This document shows positions 33,989-41,553 of a stretch of DNA of 64,000 bases, piece by piece. Position 1 is the stretch's first letter. Each line of letters starts with the position of its first letter. The translations under genes and the position numbers were made by a program. The stretch comes from Candidatus Tepidiaquacellales bacterium UBA2330 (GTDB lineage Bacteria > Bacteroidota > Ignavibacteria > Tepidaquicellales > Tepidaquicellaceae), in contig DDUU01000010.1 of assembly GCA_002344965.1 (NCBI GenBank), forward strand, positions 5,799 through 69,798. The letters run 5' to 3'. The notes below the pieces were generated by a model. The model was not told the DNA's origin and searched no databases. It saw only the letters and a list, made by a program, of their open reading frames with translations.

Positions 33989-34729
33989 TTAATTCTGTTC
34001 CAGTTTTTCTTTCATCTCTTCCGACTCGTCCTCTGCTTTTATCTTTGCAACCTGATTTCCTATAATGGCTGCGTCAGCAATTGCCTTTGTAATAATTTCA
34101 ATAGATTTTACTGCGTCATCATTTGCGGGAATAGGGTAGTCCACAAGGTCAGGATCACAGTTTGTATCTACAATTGCGTAAACAGGGATATTCAGTTTTC
34201 TCGCTTCGCTGATTGCAATATGTTCCTTTTTGATATCGACCACGAAAATAGCTCCGGGGATTTTAGTCATGTTGACAATTCCGTTCAGAACTTTTTCAAG
34301 CTTCTCCTTATCTCTTGATAAAATAAGTCTTTCCTTTTTTACAAACTGATCAATCGTTCCGTCAGTCTCCATCTTCTGAATATTGGTAAGCTTCTTAATA
34401 CTTTTTCTTACAGTGTTAAAATTTGTAAGCATACCGCCGAGCCATCTTTCGCAGACATAAAAGGATCCGCTTCTTTCAGCCTGGTCTTTTATTATCTGCT
34501 TAGCCTGCTTTTTTGTGCCGATGAAAAGAACTTTCTTTCCTTCTGTAGAGATCTTTGAGATTGAGTTGCACGCTTCCTCGAGAAGTTCGAGTGTTTTTTT
34601 GAGATCAATAATATGGATGCCGTTTCTCTCCATAAAAATGAATTTCTTCATTTTCGGATCCCATCTTCTTGTAAGATGACCGAAATGTGAACCTGCCAGT
34701 AACAGATCCTCGATTTGTACTTTTGTCAA
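33989..34729 (-). CDS. rpsB: 30S ribosomal protein uS2
   Basis: A 246-residue protein with the full uS2 pattern: AGSHFGHLTRRWDPKMKKFI, HIIDLKKTLELLEEA, VLFIGTKKQAKQII, ERWLGGMLTNFNTVRKSI and IPVYAIVDTNCDPDLVDYPI. It has an acidic C-terminal tail. The gene has its own 278-bp upstream leader containing a nested hairpin, a likely autoregulatory site. Confidence 0.98.
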   Translation of the reverse strand: MTKVQIEDLLLAGSHFGHLTRRWDPKMKKFIFMERNGIHIIDLKKTLELLEEACNSISKISTEGKKVLFIGTKKQAKQIIKDQAERSGSFYVCERWLGGMLTNFNTVRKSIKKLTNIQKMETDGTIDQFVKKERLILSRDKEKLEKVLNGIVNMTKIPGAIFVVDIKKEHIAISEARKLNIPVYAIVDTNCDPDLVDYPIPANDDAVKSIEIITKAIADAAIIGNQVAKIKAEDESEEMKEKLEQN

Positions 34730-34879
34730 GATTAATCCTCCTAGGGTTTAAAAAGCCGAATCAGAATTGCAGAACTCAAATAGTTGGAATTTAAAATCTC
34801 CGGGAAGGAGATTTAGATAATGAGTTTATCATCAATAAAGAATTGACTTTTGTTTTTTCTTCTACCCCCGTCATCTCCG

Positions 34880-34914
34880 GTTTTACATCCGCTGAAAGCG
34901 GACACTGGTAAAAC
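34880..34914 (-). promoter_or_regulatory. Nested hairpin in the rpsB leader
   Basis: GTTTTAC (34880-34886) pairs with GTAAAAC (34908-34914), and inside it CCGCT (34889-34893) pairs with AGCGG (34897-34901) around GAA. It lies about 150 nt upstream of rpsB in a 278-bp spacer after rpsI. A second hairpin, AATCTCC/GGAGATT, is nearer the start (about 34795-34815). Autogenous control of rpsB-tsf by S2 is known in other bacteria; whether this structure does the same is inference. Confidence 0.45.
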
Positions 34915-35007
34915 AGGATCAGGGAATATGTATTTTTAAATAGTGTTAATAATAAATCTTTTAAAACAGACGGAATATAAATTCCGGAATAAAATGAATC
35001 TCTGTTT

Positions 35008-35400
35008 TTATCTTTTAGAGAACTGAAATTTCTTTCTTGCTTTCGGCTGTCCGCATTTTTTTCTTTCTACGGCTCTCGGATCACGCGTCATAAGTCCTGC
35101 TTTTCTAAGAGGACTTTTTAATTCTTCATTGGTTTCTACCAAAGCTCTTGCAATCCCAAGTTTTATAGCTCCTGCCTGACCGGTAAATCCGCCGCCGTTG
35201 ACATTTACCTGCGCATCGAATGTTCCTGATGTATTTGTTACCTGAAACGGCTGTATGATCTCGGTATAAAGATTTTCAGTTTTAAAATAATCCTTAGCCT
35301 CTTTATTGTTGATTCTGATCAGTCCGTTTCCCGGTTTTAATAAAACGCGGGCGGTTGCTGTCTTTCTCCTGCCTACTTTTAATGTTGAGTTTGAACTCAT
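35008..35400 (-). CDS. rpsI: 30S ribosomal protein uS9
   Basis: A 130-residue uS9: GRRKTATARVLLKPGNG at the start, VNGGGFTGQAGAIKLGIARA in the middle, and the basic C-terminus RKKCGQPKARKKFQFSKR ending in Arg as required for P-site tRNA contact. It follows rplM by 53 bp, the universal pairing. Confidence 0.98.
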   Translation of the reverse strand: MSSNSTLKVGRRKTATARVLLKPGNGLIRINNKEAKDYFKTENLYTEIIQPFQVTNTSGTFDAQVNVNGGGFTGQAGAIKLGIARALVETNEELKSPLRKAGLMTRDPRAVERKKCGQPKARKKFQFSKR

Positions 35401-35453
35401 GTGTATGTTTATATAAATAAATTAAAATTCTTAACTTTGATTAACTCCGGATA

Positions 35454-35909
35454 TTACAGCTCAAGTACAGCTGGATTCTGCGCTGAATGCGGATGATCCG
35501 TGCCTGAATATACTTTAAGTTTATTAATAAGTTTATTTCCGAGTTTGGTCTTTGGAAGCATTCTCTTGACTGCAAGTCTTATAACCCTGTCCGGATGTTT
35601 CTGCATCATTTCATTGAATGTTCTTTTTTTCTGACCTCCGGGATAAAGAGTGTGAGTGAGATATACTTTCTGTTCGGCTCTTTTATCTGCGATCTTGATT
35701 TTGTCTGCGTTTAACACTACCACCCAGTCGCCTGTATCTGCATTCGGCGTATACTGCGGATTGTATTTTCCTCTGATTCTTTTTGCAACTTCACTTGCAA
35801 GTCTTCCGAGGATTTTACCTTCTGCATCCACTACGAACCATTTGTTTGAATTTTCTGACCGGGTCGAGAATTTTGTGATCCTGTTTGTCTTTTTTATTCC
35901 AGATTTCAT
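35454..35909 (-). CDS. rplM: 50S ribosomal protein uL13
   Basis: A 151-residue uL13: WFVVDAEGKILGRLASEVAK, then the GDWVVVLNADKIKI strand, YLTHTLYPGGQKKRTFNEMM and RVIRLAVKRMLPKTKLG. It is the first gene of the ribosomal block; its promoter should lie in the AT-rich bases just after 35909. Confidence 0.98.
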   Translation of the reverse strand: MKSGIKKTNRITKFSTRSENSNKWFVVDAEGKILGRLASEVAKRIRGKYNPQYTPNADTGDWVVVLNADKIKIADKRAEQKVYLTHTLYPGGQKKRTFNEMMQKHPDRVIRLAVKRMLPKTKLGNKLINKLKVYSGTDHPHSAQNPAVLEL

Positions 35910-36122
35910 ATCGATTTTTAGTAAGCGTTAAAACTACCATTATTAGATTAAAAAATCAATGATATGATTTGTCTTCAGGGAAGAATTTTACATCGATAAA
36001 TAAATTGTTTAAGTCCGGCTTGAATGGTTTTAATTACTTCAGAAGTGAACGCCTTGCAGCTTTGTCATTTCTATGAAAAATTTAATTTATTCTGCACTCG
36101 GTTCTTTTTTATTAACATTCTA

Positions 36123-36290
36123 TGTTTGGATGTTAACAGTTTATGTTTTGATATTAATTGTCTTCAACTTAATGTTAATTGTCTTTGTTTCCATGTTATA
36201 TTTCTTCATTTAGATGTTTGCAGTCTTCGCTCGAAAGTTAAATGTCTGCTTTTTCAATTTAAGTGTCTTCGCTCAAAAGCTGAATGTCTG
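36123..36290. repeat. 21-bp tandem repeat (eight degenerate units)
   Basis: Eight consecutive 21-base units, beginning at 36123, 36144, 36165, 36186, 36207, 36228, 36249 and 36270, share a pattern of about TTTnGATGTTAAnTGTCTT. The 6th and 8th units (CGCTC-rich) are closest to each other, as are the 2nd and 3rd. A partial ninth unit (CTTTTTT) follows. The units differ at many positions, so the array is old or was diversified. Confidence 0.75.
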
Positions 36291-36486
36291 CTTTTTTAAA
36301 GTTAATAGTATTGTATGACAGGTTTCGGATTAAACAAATGAAGTTGCCCAACTGCTGAACTGTAATCAGGAAGCGGGAAGTTATGAAGCTGAGTTTATTT
36401 TACTGTATTGAAGTAGGTGAGTTTGTTCAGTCGAAGCGAATGTTATTGGTCAAATAACCCGAAGAAATTTTATTAATAAATAAAGG

Positions 36487-36520
36487 AACCCGTAATTTTT
36501 TTTTATGGGTTTTTTATTTT
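36487..36520 (+). terminator. Terminator-like hairpin with T tail on the plus strand
   Basis: AACCCGTAA (36487-36495) pairs with TTATGGGTT (36503-36511), one G-T wobble, and is followed by TTTTTATTTT. No plus-strand gene is upstream. Read on the minus strand the tail is CCTTTATTTATT, so it could instead end the FG-GAP gene transcript. Confidence 0.45.
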
Positions 36521-36535
36521 CACTCTAAGAGGTTA

Positions 36536-36559
36536 ACTAAACCGCTAATGCGGTTTAGT
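36536..36559. repeat. Perfect 10-bp palindrome
   Basis: ACTAAACCGC (36536-36545) and GCGGTTTAGT (36550-36559) pair without mismatch around TAAT. No T run follows, so it is not an ordinary terminator. Its ATGCGGTTTA half resembles part of the structured element at 7270. Confidence 0.55.
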
Positions 36560-36609
36560 CAATTATTAATGATCAATATATTTGTAAACGTTTGGACTTT
36601 ACAGAGAAT

Positions 36610-38622
36610 TTACTTCACCAGCGACAGCTTCTTTGTCTGGTTAAAATTATCCGCGGCGAGCTTGCAGAAATAAATTCCGCTTGCAAGTCCGCTGCCGTCA
36701 AATACGGATTTATAATATCCGGCTTCTTTGAATTCATTTACTAGAGTCTTAACTTCGCGTCCGGAGTTATCAAACACTTTTAAAGTAATAAATCCATTTT
36801 CCGAAAGTCTGTAGGAAATATTTGTGACGGGATTAAATGGATTCGGATAATTCTGCATAAGCTCGGTCGTAGCCGGAATTCCTATCACGACTTCATTCGA
36901 AAGATTGATGTATTCAAAACCGCCGTTGAAATCGATCTGCTTCAAACGGTATTTGTATTTTCCTGAAGAAAGATTTTTGTCATCGTATGTATAATTATTC
37001 TGCGAACTTGAATTTCCCGCGCCGTTTACAAAGCCCGCTTTCTTCCACGCTTCCTGACCTGCGGCGTCATTATCCGATCTCTGAATTTCAAAACCGGAAT
37101 TATTTTGTTCAAGAGAAGTAGACCAGCTAAGTTTTACGGAATTTAGGATTACGCTCGAAGTAAATGACGAAAGCTCTACCGGCAAAGGACTGTCGCCGTT
37201 GAGGAGGATTGCAACTTCGTCTGTATTATATTCTTTAACGGCAATATCAATATCTCCGTCATTATCGAAATCTGCTGAGACAGATAATGGAGCATAATTA
37301 ACACTATTGTGTACTATATAAGTAAATGTACCATCTCCATTATTAAAGTATTGAAGTAAAGGAGAAGCTTCAAATATTGTAATAAAATCTAAAAACCCAT
37401 CAGCGTTAAAATCATCATCCAAAGAATTATGGAAAATAGAAAAAAAACCATTTTCAATAAATAATCCGGTTCCATTATTTTTAATATTAACGCCTGGAGA
37501 TATTAAGTCAATATATCCATCATTATTATAATCGAATAACTTTGAATCTTTTACAAATAAGATAAACGGACCTGCCGGTCCTAAATTATGTGAATAAATA
37601 GTTTGGTTTGTAAATTCACCCTCTCCTACATTTGATAATGTAAAGTATGTTTTACAAAGATTATAAAATGTAATACTATTGCCCTCACGAAATCCATTAA
37701 TACCAACTATATCAAGAGTACCATCATTATTAAGATCTTCTAACAAAGGAGTTTCTTCAATATAGTTTGCTGAATTATTATTACATTGTGAAAGAAGATA
37801 ATATGAAGTATCAGGAATAAAATTACCACTTATATTGAAAACCATTTTTATATCACTGTTTGAAAGATAATAACAATAATCAAGAAATCCGTCTCCATTT
37901 AAATCCCCAAAATTTCCCAATCCACCTTGGAAAGTAGATAAAAAACTGAAGTTACCAAAGCCGTCATTTATAAAATAATAATTGTCAAAAATATTATCTC
38001 TTCTCACTATGATATCAAGATCACCGTCATTATCAAAATCAGCCAATATTGAATATCCGGCTTCCGGCAAAGATGAAAAATAAGTGAATACCGCTGCTCC
38101 GTTATTTTTATATGTTTTTTCATTAATAATAAGATCAACATCCCCGTCTGAGTCTAGATCTCCCGCTAATAAACTATTTGCCAGCGGAGAAACAATTCCG
38201 GATGATTTTATAAAACTCCCCGTTCCCCCTATAGCTTTCGCTCTGAATGAATACACAAAAGGCGTTATGCTTTCGTTTGAAATTGTCTTTAATCCTGAAG
38301 TAAGAGTAACGCTTATTTTCTCACCGTTCTTAAATTGATTTACAGGATTTATTGTCAGCGTATTTGAAACTGAATTATAATCTAATGATGCCGTCATCAG
38401 TCCCGTCTGATAACCGAATACTTTTATATTTTCGGCGGTCATTAGTGAACCGTTCATAAGCTGAGCGAAAGTAATGACAATGTCCGATGACTTAACTACG
38501 CTATTAGCGTTCATTGGAGGAGATACAGTATTGATAAATTGATTAATTGGATTTGACTTTAGGGAAATCGAACAGGCGAAAGTAAGAATAAAGATTAATA
38601 TTAGTTTGTTTGGGCTTTTCAT
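36610..38622 (-). CDS. FG-GAP/VCBS-repeat protein with Ig-like start and T9SS sorting domain
   Basis: A 670-residue secreted protein. A signal peptide (about 1-24) is followed by a bacterial Ig-like (SbsA type) domain to about 130 (VSPPMNANSVVKSSDIVITF). Next come seven or so FG-GAP/VCBS repeats with Ca-binding DxDxDG motifs (LDSDGDVDLI, FDNDGDLDII, LNNDGTLDIV, FNADGFLDFI, FDNDGDIDIA), forming a beta-propeller. The region around 500-590 (VELSSFTSSV...FEIQRSD) is a linker domain common in T9SS proteins, and the last 85 residues are the sorting domain (NYPNPFNPVTNISYRLS). It is probably a surface adhesin or structural propeller. Confidence 0.88.
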   Translation of the reverse strand: MKSPNKLILIFILTFACSISLKSNPINQFINTVSPPMNANSVVKSSDIVITFAQLMNGSLMTAENIKVFGYQTGLMTASLDYNSVSNTLTINPVNQFKNGEKISVTLTSGLKTISNESITPFVYSFRAKAIGGTGSFIKSSGIVSPLANSLLAGDLDSDGDVDLIINEKTYKNNGAAVFTYFSSLPEAGYSILADFDNDGDLDIIVRRDNIFDNYYFINDGFGNFSFLSTFQGGLGNFGDLNGDGFLDYCYYLSNSDIKMVFNISGNFIPDTSYYLLSQCNNNSANYIEETPLLEDLNNDGTLDIVGINGFREGNSITFYNLCKTYFTLSNVGEGEFTNQTIYSHNLGPAGPFILFVKDSKLFDYNNDGYIDLISPGVNIKNNGTGLFIENGFFSIFHNSLDDDFNADGFLDFITIFEASPLLQYFNNGDGTFTYIVHNSVNYAPLSVSADFDNDGDIDIAVKEYNTDEVAILLNGDSPLPVELSSFTSSVILNSVKLSWSTSLEQNNSGFEIQRSDNDAAGQEAWKKAGFVNGAGNSSSQNNYTYDDKNLSSGKYKYRLKQIDFNGGFEYINLSNEVVIGIPATTELMQNYPNPFNPVTNISYRLSENGFITLKVFDNSGREVKTLVNEFKEAGYYKSVFDGSGLASGIYFCKLAADNFNQTKKLSLVK

Positions 38623-38665
38623 AAATACTCCGTTATTTTTAAAAAAGTTAATAAAAAATTTTTTA

Positions 38666-40323
38666 TTATGGTTTAACTGTTGTTACAAAGTTATAAGAAT
38701 TAGTTTCAACTATACTTAAATCATCTATATCGACGATATAATCTCCGGTTAAATCAGATTTAACATAACCGGTTACAGAATTAAAAACGTCGACATCAAT
38801 TATCCCGACATCTTTAATATCAATAAAATTATCATTATTCACATCTCCTGAAAAAATGCAATATTCGCTCCCTGCATTTACCAAATTCCCTCCGTAGGCG
38901 GCGGAATATCCGGTAGTAAAATCATAATTTGCGACAGCGCCGTTAGAAATTGAAATTGTACCCGAGCTCCATGTCTCAAGAGAATTTCTTCCAAATACGG
39001 CAACATAATAATTCCCCGGAGTTACATGCGGAAAATTAAAATTACCAAGGAATGTTACAGAATCAATCACGGATTTTACTTCGGAAGCAATACCGTAAGG
39101 AGTAGTCGAATTTCTTAACTGCGCGGATAAAGTGTCGCGTAAATTATGCTTTCCGGTTCCGGTATTTAAAAAGCCTTCTACCGCACAATTTATACTTACA
39201 ACTGAAGGAGGTCTCCATTCATTTAATTTATCAATGCTCATTTTATATAGATGAATATTATAATACTTTCCATTAATTTCAGAAAAATTGATTGAACCAT
39301 TACAACCGCCAGTTCTATATGTAGCATGTAAAAGAGTGCTTTCGGATGAATAAAAATAAACTGAATCTCCTACAATTGTACCTACAGAATAAATTGTATT
39401 TATTGAATCGTGTAAAGCCATAAAAGGCTGTCTGTTATTTGTTCTGTGCCAATCCTCACCATTGTCTGACCAAACTAATTCAACATCTGATGTATATTCG
39501 GGGTAAGTATATGGATAATCATTAGTCTCACCTCCATTATTACCTACTCTATACATTCCAACTAAGCCCCACCAGTCATCACCATTCCGGAAAACCTGCA
39601 TATAATAAATTTGTGTTCTGAAATCGGGCGAACCTGAATTTATATATTCCATAGTATCAATTTCTACTATTGTTTTTCTGTTACTCCAGTCACCTGAATT
39701 TGCAAAATGCATACTGTTTTTCATTAATGCAATTTTTCTAACCCCGTTACCGAATGATATACATCCGGAAGTGAAACAACAAGACGGTTCTATATTATAA
39801 GGTCTGACATATCGCCAATATTCATAAGTGTCTTCATTCCATATAAAAGATTTATCCTCTCCAAGTTCCATTACTTGAGTTTTATTCGAAAAATTAAATC
39901 CACCATCAGTTGAGAACATAGAATAAAAGTATGATCTATTTTTAAGACTAACAACTCTCCAATCATTATATCCCATATACATTTTCATTGAATCCGGATT
40001 TAATACTATCGATTCATACATAGTATCAGTATAAACTCTTTGAGTATCTGCCCAAGTAATACCATAATCAGTTGACCGAGCTAGATATCTTTTATCCCAG
40101 GAATTGCTATTGAGATAATACATTTTAAAAGTATCCTGCACTTCATAATCCTCATATATCATCGGCATGTAAAGAAAAAATAATCTGTGACCATCGCTGT
40201 TATGCGGAATTACTGCTGTCGGATATCTGACCGGATAAGTAAGCTGACTGAAAGATGGCGCAGGATTGAGAATGTTTAAGCAAGCAAGCAAGCATTTTTA
40301 AGAGCAGTAATATGATTCTTCAT
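38666..40323 (-). CDS. Secreted BNR-like protein with C-terminal dockerin; frame broken at a GCTT repeat
   Basis: The body is a 541-residue frame from TTG 40291: a mature start at about PSFSQLTYPVRYP, sialidase/BNR-like strands (YLARSTDYGITWADTQ, YSMFSTDGGFNFSNKT), and a dockerin-like end with two Ca loops (GDVNNDNFIDIKDVGIIDVD and DLTGDYIVDIDDLS). It has no T9SS domain. The true start is almost surely ATG 40323, which has AAGGAG at good spacing and begins MKNHITALKNACLLA, but then meets a stop. Between them lie four GCTT units (40278-40293); five units would join the two parts into one normal signal peptide. It could be phase-variable, a recent mutation or a sequencing error. Confidence 0.75.
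40278..40293 (-). repeat. Tetranucleotide tract (GCTT)4 in a signal-peptide region
   Basis: AAGC repeated four times on the plus strand (GCTT on the coding strand) lies 28 bp inside the ATG at 40323. Gain of one unit, or loss of two, restores the reading frame of the dockerin protein. Tetranucleotide tracts near the 5' end are classic contingency loci, although four units is short for high slippage. Confidence 0.7.
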
Positions 40324-40445
40324 AACTTCTCCTTTTTTATTTATAGAAAGTTATGGATAAGGATTTTTGAAAACAAGACTTATTTACAAGAAGATAGAAA
40401 AAAGAAGCGTTTAAAATAGTTCTCAATAATTCACACCAAATTAAT

Positions 40446-40453
40446 TATATTTG
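40446..40453 (+). promoter_or_regulatory. -7 box of the dioxygenase gene
   Basis: TATATTTG, an exact TAnnTTTG match, lies 17 bp before the ATG of the intradiol dioxygenase gene. The leader would be about ten bases. Confidence 0.5.
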
Positions 40454-40470
40454 TAAAAAATTATACTATC

Positions 40471-41499
40471 ATGGAAAAGAAAATCAACAGAAGAGATCTT
40501 TTAAAAAGTCTCGGCGCAATTAGCGTCGGCTCCGCAATATCCGGAATTTTACCGGCAAAAACTTTTTCTGCGGATAATGAAATTACTGATATTTCAAAGC
40601 TGCCTTCATTATATAAAGGTTCTCCCATTTGCTGGCTTACACCGCAGAAAACAGAAGGTCCCTACTATTTCAATCCGAATCTCATGAGAAGTGATATCAG
40701 GATAAGCACAAATAATAATGTATTTCACGACGGCATACAGCTGAATATGGCAATCACTGTAATAGATATTGACTGTAATCCCGTGCAGAATGTTTTGGTC
40801 GATGTATGGCATTGTAATAAGGACGGAATTTATTCAGGATATTCGCAGCCCGGCGGAAATTATGTAGGTCACGATTTTATGAGAGGAATACAGATGACCA
40901 ATGTAAAAGGTGTTTCGAATTTTATAACAAGTTATCCGGGGTGGTATCCGGGAAGAGCCACTCATGTTCATTTCAAGGTTCGTTTAAATTCCACAACATT
41001 TGTAACATCTCAATACTGTTTCCTTGACAGTGTTAATAATGTTATATACGCAACACCTTTATATTCAGGCAGAGGACCTAATCCAACTACTAATGCAGGT
41101 GACGGAATATTTAACAGCCCGGATCCGCAGTATCTTAGAATGACAGCAGAGCCGAATGCTAACGGAGGTTATGACGGAACATATACTATAGGAATTACAG
41201 CCCCGACTGTGATACTCGATCCGCAGTATGAAGCAGACGGTTATTATCTGGAGCAGAATTATCCTAATCCGTTTAATCCCTTTACAAATATTAAATATAA
41301 AATACCTGCAAGCTCAAATGTCAGATTGACAATTTATGATATTCACGGAAAAGAACTTTTAAAGCTAATTGATAAAAGACAGACAGCAGGTGAATACACA
41401 GTAATATTTGACGGAACAAATTTCGGAAGCGGTTATTATTTTTATAAACTCGAAGCGGGAGATTATTCAAGAAGCAGGGAAATGTTGCTGCTGAAATAA
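40471..41499 (+). CDS. Intradiol ring-cleavage dioxygenase-like protein with Tat-like signal and T9SS domain
   Basis: A 342-residue protein. The N-terminus INRRDLLKSLGAISVGSAIS has a twin-Arg plus Leu-Leu-Lys layout typical of Tat signals. The catalytic domain (about 45-245) has the intradiol pattern: EGPYYF with a Tyr ligand, VDVWHCNKDGIYSGY, and YPGWYPGRATHVHFKV with the Tyr/His/His iron ligands. A T9SS type A domain ends the chain (LEQNYPNPFNPFTNIKY). It should bind non-haem Fe(III) folded in the cytoplasm, pass the inner membrane by Tat, and then cross the outer membrane by T9SS. Substrate: a catechol-like compound; such extracellular members are poorly known. Confidence 0.87.
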   Translation: MEKKINRRDLLKSLGAISVGSAISGILPAKTFSADNEITDISKLPSLYKGSPICWLTPQKTEGPYYFNPNLMRSDIRISTNNNVFHDGIQLNMAITVIDIDCNPVQNVLVDVWHCNKDGIYSGYSQPGGNYVGHDFMRGIQMTNVKGVSNFITSYPGWYPGRATHVHFKVRLNSTTFVTSQYCFLDSVNNVIYATPLYSGRGPNPTTNAGDGIFNSPDPQYLRMTAEPNANGGYDGTYTIGITAPTVILDPQYEADGYYLEQNYPNPFNPFTNIKYKIPASSNVRLTIYDIHGKELLKLIDKRQTAGEYTVIFDGTNFGSGYYFYKLEAGDYSRSREMLLLK

Positions 41500-41553
41500 A
41501 AATCAGCATTTATAACATAATATATTTTTAGAAAAATAATTTAAAAAAATCAT

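Larger units (their letters stand above)
35910..36609. other. 700-bp intergenic region with minisatellite and hairpins
   Basis: The region separates rplM from the FG-GAP T9SS gene, both on the minus strand. It contains the 21-bp repeat array (36123-36290), a terminator-like hairpin (36487-36520), a perfect palindrome (36536-36559) and TATATTTG (36577-36584), an exact match to the -7 box on the plus strand with no gene after it. One plus-strand frame of 91 codons crosses the repeats, but its composition (Leu/Cys/Phe-rich heptads) is what the repeat dictates. Confidence 0.5.

Noticed and set aside
36024..36299. Plus-strand 91-codon frame through the 21-bp repeats
   Set aside because: Leu/Cys/Phe heptads are dictated by the repeat unit; the part before the repeats looks random. 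Kept only as a repeat.
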